Of a DNA stretch of 64,000 nt, positions 11,401-24,525 are shown piece after piece. This stretch comes from Dipetalonema caudispina (taxonomy: Eukaryota; Nematoda; Chromadorea; Rhabditida; Onchocercidae), in NCBI GenBank assembly GCA_013365325.1, contig JABVXV010000231.1, forward strand, positions 38,714 through 102,713. Direction: 5' to 3'. A model generated the notes under the pieces. It saw only the letters and a list, made by a program, of their open reading frames with translations. It did no database searches and had not been told where the DNA came from. Positions within the stretch are counted from its first letter, which is position 1, and the number at the start of each line of letters is the position of its first letter. A program made the position numbers and the translations under genes.

Positions 11401-13245
11401 TTTAGATGCTACTCATCCAAAATTTCTTAAATTATTCTTTAGAATATAAAACAAAACTTTTTTCAACTTACTTTCTCTTTAGCAACTTTTTCCTTGTATT
11501 TTTCACACATTTCCTTCATCATTCCATGTTTTCTACGATATTTTATATTTTCCACCTGAGCATAACGATTGTATACATCGCAAAATTGTTCGATATTTTA
11601 TCCATCATCCGTTATCTGATACGCTCCGTTCCGATATATTGTATATGTTGTCTCGAATTACCGGCAATGATTATTTCATCATTCAGTAGTTTCAAAACTT
11701 TACACTTTACAAAATATTTCGGATTACGTGAGCATTTTCATTCAAAATAAAAATCTAAGATAGGAATTGTAAGGTGAAACCTGAAATTAACCTAAAACTA
11801 TCATGAATTATTTTACAGATACAATATTGTAATCGTAATTTTGACCTGCAATAAAATGATAAATTTTTAATTAAATATGCTTTGTTTCTTTTTGCCAAAT
11901 GATTTAACATAAATAAATCAAAATTTTTTTCCCTTTTCTCGCTCATTAATTTTCCCGAAAAGTTTTTAAATTAAATTGCTATAATTCAAATTATCCATCA
12001 ATAATTATATGTCCTTCAATTAGCACTAAACTCTCATAAAACATTATCACATCCAATTATCTTCCATTATCGAATATTACGAAATGAATGGCAAAGTAAA
12101 GTATCGATTCATTTACGGCAAAATTCACTTTGCCTGAAATTTGCATATCTTACAAATTTATTCTTTTAACCTTTTCCAGTGAATATGCTAATTTTTTTCA
12201 CTTCATTTTTATGCTGTTTCCTTGTTTTTTAAAGTACCATATCACTCTGGCAGTACCATATAATTCTACATCTGTCGCCGGGAATATCATGGAGTGTCAA
12301 ATTCTTCCCGGAAGGACTGTATAACAACAAATCCTTTTCCGTTTTTCGACAGCCAATTCGTACAGAACTTCAGATTTTACAACATCACAGCTTATTTCGA
12401 TTAATTTTAGAAAGATTCGGTAAATCGCGGTATTATTCAGTTAATCCTAATGCAAGGATAGCTGCTAAAACTTTTTTATCTCACTTATCGGTCTGTTATT
12501 TACTTACTGTTACACTTTTTTTCCATTTAATATTCTCGAAATGAACTTGCAGGTTAGTTTTATTTTACAATAATATCTTCCTGTTCATAGTATCAAATGA
12601 AAACAATACTTTATTATCAGTGAATTTGAATTACAATATTAAATATAAAATTAACAGGATGATTCATTTTCTTATTCATTTCCGGTTAGTTGATTCGATC
12701 CAGGATTAGAAAACGTAAAATTATTCTCTGGGAGGGGATTATCTAAAAACCTTCCAATATCAATTTAATTAAGTTTGAGTTCTGAAGGCAACTGCTGAAA
12801 GAATTTTATTTTCTCCAAAAATTTCGCTAAATTCTCGATAATAGTGCGCTTAAAATTACGGAATTTTAAGTTTGATTCATGTGTAATTCATTTGTAATAT
12901 TGCAGTTCAAAATATTTATCCAACTTCAAATTAATATTGGAATATAACAACGTTTAGTTCACAAATGTTGGAAACAGAACTGATTAAAAAAAATCAGTCG
13001 TTCATTTGTAAATAACAAAAAAATTCGGTTGAAAAATTCTAAGACATAAGAATAGTTCTAAAAAAACAAATAATTAGGAAAGGAGAGTCTGGAATATTTT
13101 CAGTCTTTATATTTACTATTACTTATTCATAAAGAGGTGGTGGAATCTCAAAGAAATAGATGAGATAGATAACAGTACAGGATAGAAAATGATATGAAAA
13201 ATTTAAAAGGAAATTGGAAAATAGATATTACATAAAATTCCATTT
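8466..13245. other. Long AT-rich interval with scattered minus-strand coding-like islands
   Basis: No complete gene could be built. It holds many A and T homopolymer runs. Short minus-strand segments look like exons: about 11470-11590 (frame ending MCEKYKEKVAKEK followed by a good gtaagt donor), 10473-10513 (ATG, then TAVVWEEIDEFK, then a gtacgt donor), about 9475-9660, 12230-12360 and 12665-12990. Frames between them are interrupted by stops. Confidence 0.4.
11470..11750 (-). pseudogene. Interrupted minus-strand coding fragment, family unknown
   Basis: Two neighbouring open segments read as charged, protein-like sequence. The first (about 11610-11745) contains NPKYFVKCKVLKLLNDEI. The second (about 11470-11590) contains EQFCDVYNRYAQVE and ends at a consensus donor, GAGAAA|gtaagt. 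Each is preceded in its own frame by a stop with no AG acceptor after it, so they do not join into a normal gene. A decayed gene, or exons of a gene I could not resolve, are the likely explanations. Confidence 0.3.
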
Positions 13246-16200
13246 TCATTCACATTCATACCATTTCAAATCTAACACTTTTTGCAAGAAGCAGTACATA
13301 TCCACTATTTCGGCGATCTGAAATTACAAAATTTTAATACCAAGAAATCCTAACATTTGAAGAATTGCCAACCAGTGCAGTATCATCTGCATTTTCTTTT
13401 AATAAATAATATGAAATCATCTTCCACTTCTATTAATCTTCACTTCCTCATGATACTTGAACTTTGCCAGTTTGAAAATTTTACATTAAAGAAATACAGA
13501 TACAATCCAAAAAAATTATTGCGGTGTTTATATTCAGAGCATAATTTATGTGCGAGACATAAAGAGCTCCGTCGTTTGAAAGGCAAAGATTGGCTGAACA
13601 GCGGTGAAATTTGGTATTGAAGATGACTAGAAAGGAATAACTTACAAGTTTGCTAGTAGGCTTGCCAGCTCCATGGCCAGCTTTCACATCTACTCGTATG
13701 ATGAGCGGCTTTTTCTGAAAACCATTTGCTGATTGAGCAGCTTCGTATAGCCGCGCCATATATTTCAGGGAATGTGAAGGTACCACACGATCATCGTGAT
13801 CAGCTGTCATAAGCATCGTAGACGGCCACTGGTGGCCTTTATTCGGAATTTCGATATTATGAAGTGGGGAATATCTAAAATTATACATGAAATATAATAT
13901 TTTTCTATGTCAAAAGAATTATAATCAAAGAAAACTCATATAAAAACATAATTCTAGACTTTTGACAAGGAAAATTTTTAATAAGTAAATGATTTCGTCA
14001 TTATCAGAAAATCGAAGCCTAATTTTAGCTGATAATGAATTTACAGAATGATTCCAATTTTGAGAATAAATCTTAAACAAATTTCAAAGCTGAGTTTGGA
14101 TAAAAACTGCTTATGCTATTAGTATCAACTTAACTAACATCAAACTTGAAAATCGGGAAAAAGTGAACTTTGGCAAATAGAAAAAAATTAGGAAAAAGAG
14201 GCATTAGGTACTAGAAGAAATTTGTGTAAGGTACTTGTAAATGAATTCAAAATCGGATGCATCATCCGGGTTGCCATATTCTGGTATCCATGCATTACCA
14301 ATAGTAAATTTGTGATATCGCAACATATCAAGCACACTGAAGAAAAGAACCTCTACATAGTAATCATGAAGATAATAATAACAATAAGATAAATAAAGTA
14401 GCAGTGAAAAATAATAGAAATAACAGCGCAATTTACAATTACTGGCTACCCTCTCCCCAGCTATTTCCTTCCAGCTATAATTCAATTCAGTCTTTCTACC
14501 AAAGAATGCATCAAAAATTTCACTACGACATTTACTTCTAACTTTCTCTATTCATAACAGAATGAATTATATACGTTTTCCTGTACAGTAGTTCATTATA
14601 ACAATTTCGAGCCTATAACTATGAGAAGAATGTATTATTCTATCCGCCAAAGTACAGTAAATTGAAGTATATTTAAAAAAGACTAACATACCCGACTTGA
14701 TTCACAACAGCACCAAAAAGGTCAGGACGTTGCTGCGATACCGCACCAACCAATAAGCCACCGTTTGAACCACCACGTATAGCTAATCTATAACGAAATT
14801 CTAGAAATTTCAAAACCCATATAAAAAATAATATATTAAACTTAATAAAAACATTGCACATATCGTAGAAATTTTTTATTTGGTCATACTATAATTTAGG
14901 TATTAGGAGTCTTTTAATTTTTTGAAGAGATATCATAATTTCCTTCTTTTGGAAGATATCAGCTGATCACATTATTTTTCTAGGATTTCTTAATAATATT
15001 ATACAAAAATAAAGTACATTTTACCAACAACTAACTCTAACCTTTTTGGTGATGTATAATTGTTTTTGATAAGATATTCAGCAGCAGCTACAAAATCATC
15101 AAAAACATTTTGTTTTCGCTCTCGCATTCCGCCTTCATGCCACCTTTCACCATATTCACTGAAATGTAGAAATACTACACTTAACTTACTTGCCTTTTTC
15201 AACAGTATATAGCAGAAACTGCAACACTGTCAAGAACAGAAAAATCCAAAAATTGAATGGGACGATACATACGAATGGATACTAGAATATGTTAGCATCA
15301 GGATGAAACTAAAAACATTTTACCCAGCGTAATTCCAGAAAGGGACTACCAACCTAATCTAATCCGATCGTAATACATTAACCAGTGTAAACAACTGACA
15401 GGGGAAATTTTCATAGCATTTCAGATAAAAAAAAAATCGCATCCACGATGCAAATTTTGTGAATCCAACAGAGCTAATCTTGTAAATGTGAAAAAAGGAT
15501 CTTTCAGTGAAAATTATTTTTTTTCAAATGGAATTTTGAATTTTCGAAAGTTCGGTAATTACTTTTCAGCAACGAAGATTTAGTTTCGTCGTGTGAATAA
15601 GGGATTTCAGATTTGATAAAATATTACATTTGATGAAATGAAGAATAATATTTGACAGGATCTTAAATTATGTCACATTTTGCATCAAATGATTAGTTAA
15701 AACAGCAAGCAACTTACTAAATTGCTAAATAATTAATACAGAAATGTGATATGTTGTGTAAATTTAAAATTAGATTTACCTTCCACCACGTAAATTAGCT
15801 AATGCAAAGACACCATTGAAATTATCCAGGAATAAAATGCGCGAAACAGAGAAATGTGGCATTTCAGCAATGTTGAATCCGCCATATCCATCGAGCAAAG
15901 CCGGAGTATTTCCATTCAGAACCAAATTTTTGTTGTGAACAATGTATAGCGGCACCTAAAAGCTCTTTCTTTCTTATTCAGTTAAGATGTTATTTATGAT
16001 AGGTCAATATCACTGCAACGATCTCCAACTGTACAAATATTTAGGCTCCTTTTAAAACAATTGTGATTATTATCATCATTTGACAAGTCCTGTTTGCCAT
16101 ACATAATTCTCATGCTAATAACTTAACTATCGTGACAACTACAGCCATTTTTTATTGTTATGATGCAATTTTAAATTATAGTTTATTCAAAATCAACAGA

Positions 16201-19200
16201 CTCACCTTTGTCTCATCTTTGCTTTTACAGAAAACTTGTTTCACGGCGAATTTACTTGTATCTATACCTTTCACGTTGATTCTTCGAATTTCCTGAAAAT
16301 TTTCATATTTTGTTAAAATTGAAAATATATATGTCATTTTTTTTCAATAAAAAATTCGTTGTCGCGAAATCGAGTTTGGTGTTATAGTAATGCAACAGTG
16401 AGAAAAAAGTAAAAAAAAGAGTATGGTGGAAGATATTCTTGAAAACCGAAGTAAATAAAATAAGATTAGACGTGTCAAATCATCGCCAAACTTACTAAAA
16501 AGTGGTTGTACAAAATCGTTTAAAGGTAGAAGAATTTTTTTCAGGATAGGCAAAGATAATCATAAATGATGGAAAACAAGTTGCACCAATTTTGATGACA
16601 CAAAATTATTGCCAGTTAAGCCAGATATAAGAATATTCAAACCTTCAATTTGACTTGATGTGATGGTTCTATGCCTTTGAAATTGACATAATAGATGACA
16701 CCTGGCGTAAGAAATGAATCAAATCGCAAGAACATCTCTGTATGATCTTTACGACCAAAAAATCCCGATATTGTTCCTATTTCCAGTGGTATTTCGTAGA
16801 AACGCTCGCCTGTTTTGGGTGAATACACATAGAGCTTATTCTGTAACATTTGCTGCTGTTATTCTAATAGGATTGTTAATACATTTACAAAAAAAGAAAA
16901 AAGAACTGATTATAAATTCTGGGACTTCGAATTAAATTTCTTATGAGCTCCAGATAATTACTAATAAAATTATATCAATGAAGAGAAAAAGTTAAAAAAT
17001 AAAATCGTAACACCATCATTAGATCACTCTATTAATATTACAAAGAAACACTTATGATACCTTAACATCCTCTATATATGAAACCACTAAACGATCTCCA
17101 CCAACATTTGACACCCATTCCAACTTATTCTTTTTGTCTTCCGGAATTACCGTTTCCCATGCAGAAGGCCCTTCATTAGCTGTTGACATTTTCGCTCTTA
17201 TTAGTTTGAACATTGGTGCGTCGTGATTCGTCAGAATTAAAACTTCATCATCGTTGTTATCAATAAGCTGGAAGAATGTTTGATTCACCAGTTTCTAATT
17301 TATTTAACCATTGCAACTGTGTTCAAATATGCATCGGTGTTATTTTAGGTGAATAATGGGAGTTGGAAAGATAAGAATGAATGCTTTACAGATCGAATCT
17401 AATGTCGCGAGATCATTCCTAAAACTTCTGGATAGCTCGCTGACAGCGAATGCAATTGCAGCTTTCAATCAGTTATAGCTGCTCTGTTGTAAATATCAAA
17501 GTTATAGATGATTATAAAGTTATAATCGCCATTATTATAAACTAGACAGAAGTTGCTGTTCAGAATGAAAGAAATTTACTTCATATTTCGCATCCAATTT
17601 ATCAAACAGTGGTTTCAAAGGTACTTTGCCCGTAATTTTTTGTTGCGCTTCTTGAACATCATAATAGTAAAGCATATTATAGGGATCACAACCTCGGCTG
17701 ACATCCACTATCAAATAACGACCATCTTCCGTTATGCTACCCGAACTGGAAGGAAAACACGTTATTAGAAGTGAAATAAACAGAAAAAAAAGTAATACAA
17801 AATGCCAGATAAATTAGATATAATTAGATAATCTTTCTAGTTTTTAGATATCTATAAGTCGAAAACAATAACGATTCTATTTCCTCAAACTTAGCACAAA
17901 TCTACGTTACTCTCATGAGCTCATTACCCAATGCTACATATTTCCATTATTGATAACACCACAACAAAGCAAAATATGATTAGCTGATTCTTTTGAGTAA
18001 ATGGCGTGACAGAAATGCTTATAATTGAGAAGGGAAGACTCACGAAAGGAACTGCCTCAGGCAAACAAATATTGAAAAATAGACAGATATAATCCTCCTT
18101 GATATTAACACGGATGTAACAAAATACAAACCACATATATTCAGGATGAGATCGAAAATCAGCGACCAAAACATCATCACTCTGTGGAGTGCCTAATTTG
18201 TGAAAATACAATGAATGATATTCGTGTTTTTCCGTTGACGATCCTTCCAGTGCACTTTTATGATCAGGATATTTCTGAATTTGAAAAAAAAAAATACTTT
18301 CGATTCTAGCGAAATAGGAGCTCACATTGTGCCAACGACATTTTGTTTTGAAATTACAATGTAATCAAAATTTTTAATACCAATTAAAATTCTAAATTGA
18401 ATCAGAAAAGCAAATACCGAATAGAAGACTCCACTATTATCGATCAGCCAATCTAGGTCGCTGTGTTTAACGCCCACCACTGTATCTTCCAAATCAGTAC
18501 CATCAGCTTTTTTAAACTGAAAAAAATGCATAGTAAAACAGAGTGAACAATTTTGAGGATTCTAAAAAGCTCCAGTTGGTACATATTCCATCTAAAATGA
18601 TTCAAAGTCGATGAGAGCCTAAACTTTTGAACATTTGGAAAGAAAAATTTTTTAGCATAAGAAATGTTTAGCTTTTTCAACCATTTCAATTTTAAAGATA
18701 TCAAATAATTGGCTTCTCAGTCTGCAGTTTGTTAATAGCGTGATCGAACTGATGTATCTTAGCTATCAGGCTAACATCCAACTACCCAAAGTACATAGGA
18801 TATCTCTAGGAGTTTGGACAAAGCATGGTACAAAACTATTCCATTGTTGGTTAGATTATGGTAAGTTATAATTTTCCAAATCTTAAAATTAAAGCAAGAT
18901 TTCACTATATGATTTAAAAAATCTTTTACACGAATCAATTTGATACGAAGCCCAGCTGTGAAGAAATTTGGAAATTTCACCTTTAATGTTAACCAATCAC
19001 TGCCTTTTTCTGAAAGACCATATACCAATATGGAACCATCATGAGAAAAACGCTGATCACGTATAGCAGTAGTACCATCTTCGGAGAATTTGTTTGGATC
19101 AAGAAATATCTCACTTTCATCAAGCAATGTTTTTTGACGATATAAAACGCTAAAAAATAACAAAAAGAATCTACAGTCATAACAGCAGTTTGAAACAAGT

Positions 19201-21634
19201 GAGTGAAAGAGTATGAATGCAAAGACAAGCTGGAGGTCAACTGTTCATGATTTATTTTCTAACATGATCATAATTTTCCTACTCTGTAAAACATCAGAAA
19301 ATTTTCTTCAACTGTTTAAACCGAATCAGATTGATTAGATGGACATCATTTATGGTAAAATATGAGATTTCTCATCTCGAACCAATAATACCATAAACTC
19401 GTCAAGCGGTGCCACCTGAGATCAGTAAGACGAAACCTCCGTAAGTTTCATTTACTACTGAGAAGTAATCAGAATGAGTGTTACAACATCGACAGCAGTT
19501 CTCATTAGAATATCGAAAATTTTCATACCGTTTAAAATCTCACTAAGAAATTTGAAAATTAAAAAAAAAGAAGAAAATCCAATTAGGAACCTTTGATTCT
19601 GCAGTCCCGAATTATGGTAATAATAGTAATAATCACCTCTTCTAGTAGTACAACCAAATTTCTCATAATCCCACAGCTCTGTCAACCTGGAATTACCCAT
19701 ATTAAACCAAACTAAAATTCAAATATTCAAATTATACGCTTTGAATTCCCGGAACATAAACCCGTCTTGAAATTAATTTATACCTTTTCCGCAGTTTTTC
19801 TCTATAAGGTGAACTTTCAATAAATGGCTGAGAGATTGAATTTAACTGCTGGACAAATTCCTTAGTTTCATTCAAATCAGGATCTTCCAGCCATCGATAG
19901 GGATCTGAGACCTGCAGTTGATCATCCAGAAATTATAAACATTTCAGAATCCAGAAAAAAAAAAGGTTTATTTTGTAAATGAAAACTCTAGTCACATTGG
20001 AGAAGGTCAGCATATCCACAGATGGAAGGATTACCGTGGATGACCTCGGATCAGTAATATTACAAATCTGCTCGATTTACTTCGATAATCTTGATTTTCT
20101 TGATTAATTTGCAATTGATTTCATAGTAATATCTAAGTATCTTCAATAAAAATAACACGAAGTCCCATAAATCAAAATTCGTCTTCCGTTTGCAGAAACT
20201 ATTTTAAGAAATTTGATATCAAAAAAATTGTTTGACCCTAAAAAATCTTTACCAACCTTAATGCCATGGAAATCATCAACAATTGAATCATCTTTTCGGG
20301 CAAGAGGATATTTTGAAGAATCGATAGTAATCTTGCTATCTCCATCCATCTTCATCTCGAAACGTTTAAGACGATTATTTTGCCATAAAGAAGTAGATGA
20401 ATGAAATGATCGGACAACTTCAGCAGGACTTTTACACTCTGAATCGTTAATCAAAATGATTATGATCAAGTGGAAAACTCGGAAACACCTAGCAATGTTG
20501 CCCATAACGAAAGAAATGAGCAATTTGGTGAAATATTCGTAATTAAAAGAAACAAAAATTCGTCAAAAATGAAGAAAAAAAAGAAAGAAAAAAAAAATGA
20601 AACATGGAAATATCGTCAATCTTTGGATTCTTAGCGAAAGAGACATTTCCATTGTACCATTTAGAAAAAGAATAAAATAGGACGAAAATTTTGCAAGGTC
20701 ATTCACAAATTTTTTTTCTTATCTTCCAATTAAATAATAAAGATATTTCAAACAGGAATATTTTCAGCTTTCCTGTTATTTAAGGTTTTTTGAAAAAAAA
20801 TGTTCATAAACCAGTTAAGTCAAAAATGAAGAACAGTAATTTCGAAATAAATTTAGCATATTTGTGGATGATTGAAAACTTTTCCTAAACTTCGTTGTAT
20901 TATTCATTATTGCAAGAGTACAGTAGTTAATTTTCTCTTAATGAAGTGTAATCTTTTTTATTGTAAAGTGAAATGATAACTATGCTATTTTTTATCAAAT
21001 GTCAGCTTTGATGGTGATTTATGATAATCAAATCGTGATTCACATCAACTCCATATCACAATTTTTCTTTTTTGAAAATTACAATCATTAATCAAGATTA
21101 CAATTATTAAAGAATAAAAAAATTTTACACCCAATGACACCATTAATTCTACATAAAATATGAAGAAATTTGCTAGTTGCGTAAAATTTTGGAAAAAAGA
21201 AAAGAGAAACAAAAAATTGAACGAACATAAACAACAGTTGGCGCATAGGGTATTCCTACTTTTAAAGTTACTTTGTTGCATATTTCACTTTCATTAATTA
21301 AAAAGAAAAATGGATTTATAATTTAAGTAAAAGAAAAAAAAAAAAATAGACCAGAAATGAAGAGACTGAAAAATAAACAGATGCAATTGTTTAATGCAAA
21401 CATTAGTGCTCTACTTAATCACTCGATCCACCCAAACAAAAAACTGAAAATATAAAATTAAAAAAAGTATCAAAATAAGAGGGCATGAATGAATTTTGTG
21501 ATAAAAATGTTTAGAAAAAGGAAGGATTTACGGTATCGTTGACGTGAAATACGACCACCGTCACTGCAGAATAATAAAAATACGGTTCGCAAGCTACGAC
21601 ATCGATTGAAACTGTAACAACCGATCGAAGCCAT
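13246..21634 (-). CDS. Prolyl oligopeptidase (prolyl endopeptidase, family S9A), 17 coding exons, about 789 aa
   Basis: Serine peptidase cleaving short peptides after proline. Exons 5' to 3': 21532-21634, 20257-20438, 19784-19911, 19591-19686, 18981-19149, 18418-18516, 18132-18274, 17580-17745, 17061-17267, 16643-16840, 16206-16292, 15780-15955, 15042-15158, 14692-14787, 14235-14336, 13646-13874, 13246-13317; every phase matches. The N-terminal part has DPYRWLED and the beta-propeller; the C-terminal part is the alpha/beta hydrolase. The catalytic triad is complete: Ser631 in GGSNGG, Asp718 in DHDDRV, His757 in AGHG. The spacing is the same as in pig POP (554/641/680), shifted by 77. That shift reflects an N-terminal extension absent from cytosolic POP: exon 1 encodes an Arg/Cys-rich, acid-poor leader ([20 protein letters not shown]), then [10 protein letters not shown]. 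The extension may target the enzyme to mitochondria or the secretory route. Met in EMKMDGD of exon 2 could start a cytosolic form, and a read-through start at 20505 is a second alternative. Confidence 0.95.
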
Positions 21635-21653
21635 TGAAAAGAATGAAATAACT
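21635..21653 (-). promoter_or_regulatory. Probable spliced-leader acceptor for the prolyl oligopeptidase gene
   Basis: On the minus strand TTTCCTTCAG ends at 21652, then 17 bases of 5' UTR and the ATG at 21634. The strong acceptor with no upstream exon supports exon 21532-21634 as the true first coding exon. Confidence 0.55.
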
Positions 21654-21659
21654 GAAGGA

Positions 21660-24525
21660 AACGGCACGTCATCAGTAAATTAATCCAATTTTATTCATTA
21701 AAATTGGGGAAAAAAGTGAAAACAATGGACAAAATAAATTGTATTGCCTTACGAGCTGATGAAGTCTAACTCTTATATTAAATTAAAATCCAACTTTAAT
21801 TATTAACTCATTTTATGTGAAGAAATATAATGATAGTTTTGATTGATTGAATAAATTTTTTTCTTCAAATTAGTTAAAATAAGGTCATATCGTAATACTA
21901 TCGTGTAGATAAACCATAATTAATCTTAACCAAACTAACACAGACAAATACAAATTAACTTTCCAACTTAATTGAAGAACCTAAGTTGAAAATCATTAAT
22001 TTAAACTGAATCAACTTAATTTAAACCTCCTTAACGATTCAAATTCAAAGTTGAATAGTAAGACAAACTAAAATACATTTGGTTTGTGTTATAATCTTCA
22101 AACAAAACAAAGTTTGTATGCACACACAAAACTTCTATCAAAATCCTTGAGATTTTTTGTTAAATGTCATCAACTTCTGTGATATTATAAAAAAAAAAAA
22201 AAAGATACATTAAGATTCAAATCCTCAATCCCGATGAAAGGCCTTCATTGCTCTTGTTTTTTCAATATCCTATGAAATTTTTATAGTTTTTACAAATTCT
22301 TTATATTCTTTTAAACTAGAAATTACTTAATCAAGTGACCAAACCTATTGTTATACCTTATAAAGAGGATGCAATTTTTCCCAATAATTTATTCTAACAT
22401 TTCGATTTAAAAAATGCTAACATTTATTAGTCTATGATCACAAATACTGCTTATATCTTACCTAAAAACCTATTTGGCAACACTAACAATACTCAATTTC
22501 TGGAATTAGAAAAAAACAAAAACTACGAACAAGCAAAGATCAATCAATTTTCAAAATTGATATTCTAAGACGTAAAGAAACGTCATTCAAAACACTAATA
22601 TTTTATCCTGACAATTTCATTTTTCGTCAAATGTGACAATAAAATTATGACAAAATGCAGATTATAGCAGTCATTCATTTCTGACTGAAACATATATGAT
22701 GCATTATGACAAATAAATGTATAATTCAAATTCACAAAATATTAAGGAATCTTAAGATAATAACATAAATTCCACTTCAATAAGGTATGAAATAAATTTC
22801 AATTTCTGATTACTTAGAAATTTGTAAACGTTTTTTGGCTATACCGTATTATGGAACAACAACTACGATAGTAAAGCAAAATGTGTAATATATAGAAAAT
22901 AAGAAACCCTTTCAAGTCAATTTCTTAAGGTATCAATATTTTACCTTACCTTTTACAGATACAACCCAATGTAAAGACTAAACAGGAATTCAAAACAAAT
23001 GAAACATCTAAGAACATAAAAATTATATATTGGTAAAATAATTCCAACAAAAAAACTAGATAAATGCGAACAAATCAAACATAACCCAGAAACAAACTAA
23101 CACTACTTGTAGTGTCACTTGAAGATTTGTACACCGAATAAATTATTTGCTAAGTAAAATTCCTTTATTTCCATAATGCAACGTAGAAAGAGTTATTTCA
23201 TATTGTTTTAAATTGAAATAACATATGAAAATCTCCAGTTCAGACCAAGGGATTAAGAACGGATGGCAAAATATCGTTTCTTATCACTTGTTAACAGCAA
23301 ATTAAACGATGGTACTTGTGACATAAAAACAGTGCCATCAAAAATTAATTGATGACATTACTGTGCATGCTAGATATACTATTGGATGTAAATGTAAACA
23401 TCAGGAAAATTAAATACTTTCTGGAAAGTCAATCAAACGGATTTCATTTCACTTTCTCCATATTGGATGAAGTAAGGTATGCGTAAAACAGTGGAATAAA
23501 GGAGCATAAAGCGATAGTGAAATGTGTAAAATTCAAATTTTCCAGTCAATTGTCAGTCTATTTTCTTTCTTCCTTGGTTAACAGCATATCAAAACGTATA
23601 AATATCAAAAAAGAAAGTATAATTGCGTCAATAACAAAAGCAATACCTACATTGCTTGGATAAAAAGGAGCAAATTATGTAAATTAAAATCACAGCAAGC
23701 AGCAATACATATATTGCGTTAATACATTGAAATGACTTATCTGCTGCATTATAAAGAAGGAAAAAACCAAAGAAACAATTAAACTCTGAAAAAAAACCCC
23801 AAATGATATATATATATATATCCTTCTGACAACAGGATAACACATAAAAATTATGTGTAAGACACGGTTACTTCATTACATATGCATAGTTTCACCAATA
23901 ATCTGGATGAGAAAAAAATCAACAGAAGAATCTTGTAATCTTCGGTAAACAATCTATTCTTTTCCAAAAAAAAAAACTGTTAATTTGGAATGTATTTCCT
24001 TAGAATTTCAAGTATCCAGCTAAGCCATAATTAGATGTAATATAAGATGAAATTACCTTAACTTCAACCAACTAAAACATCAAAATGCAATCGGGAAAGT
24101 CATATTAATCTTGCCTATGAATATAACGTGTTAAAACGACATCTAAACATTTCAAAAATATCTATATTTATCAAGAAATGAAGATATTTTTCCCAATCAC
24201 TTACAACCTCATTAACTACTCCGCACATTAGTAAATAAGTTGGCTGAAGGTAATTAATGTAGGGTGAAGGTAATTAATTAGTGCTGCTGTCGCACACTTC
24301 TTTCCAGTAACTCCACAAAATTTGACATGTTTTTTCACGGCGATCCTATTTCCGAAAAGCAGTAGGACATTTCCAAGGGATTGAAACATCCTAAGGAATT
24401 TTATTGATTTAGTAATTCTTAACAGGTATTACAATGTACTATTTGCCTGAGAGTAAGGAAAACAGTAAATAATAGCTAATGAAGTTAAAAAAGGAAGAAA
24501 GCAACGTTGAATCATTTGTACTCTA
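21660..24525. other. Intergenic region between prolyl oligopeptidase and the PIX gene
   Basis: AT-rich, no coding-like frame and no RNA gene seen. The right part probably includes the 3' UTR of the PIX gene, and the left part the POP promoter. Confidence 0.5.
24400..24405 (-). promoter_or_regulatory. Candidate polyadenylation signal for the PIX gene
   Basis: TTTATT on the plus strand, that is AATAAA on the minus strand, about 120 bases after the PIX stop codon. Confidence 0.35.

Noticed and set aside
11406..11750. Plus-strand 114-aa hydrophobic frame, possible chemoreceptor
   Set aside because: The minus strand of the same stretch is more protein-like and ends at a consensus donor; the plus frame is Phe/Ile-rich as expected for AT-rich antisense.
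13357..13620. Plus-strand 87-aa frame
   Set aside because: Lies opposite POP intron/exon sequence, with no splice sites or motif.
20143..20523. POP beginning at 20505 with a hydrophobic leader as the main start
   Set aside because: Possible, but the phase-compatible exon 21532-21634 with its own trans-splice acceptor and the strong acceptor at 20439 are better; kept as an alternative only.
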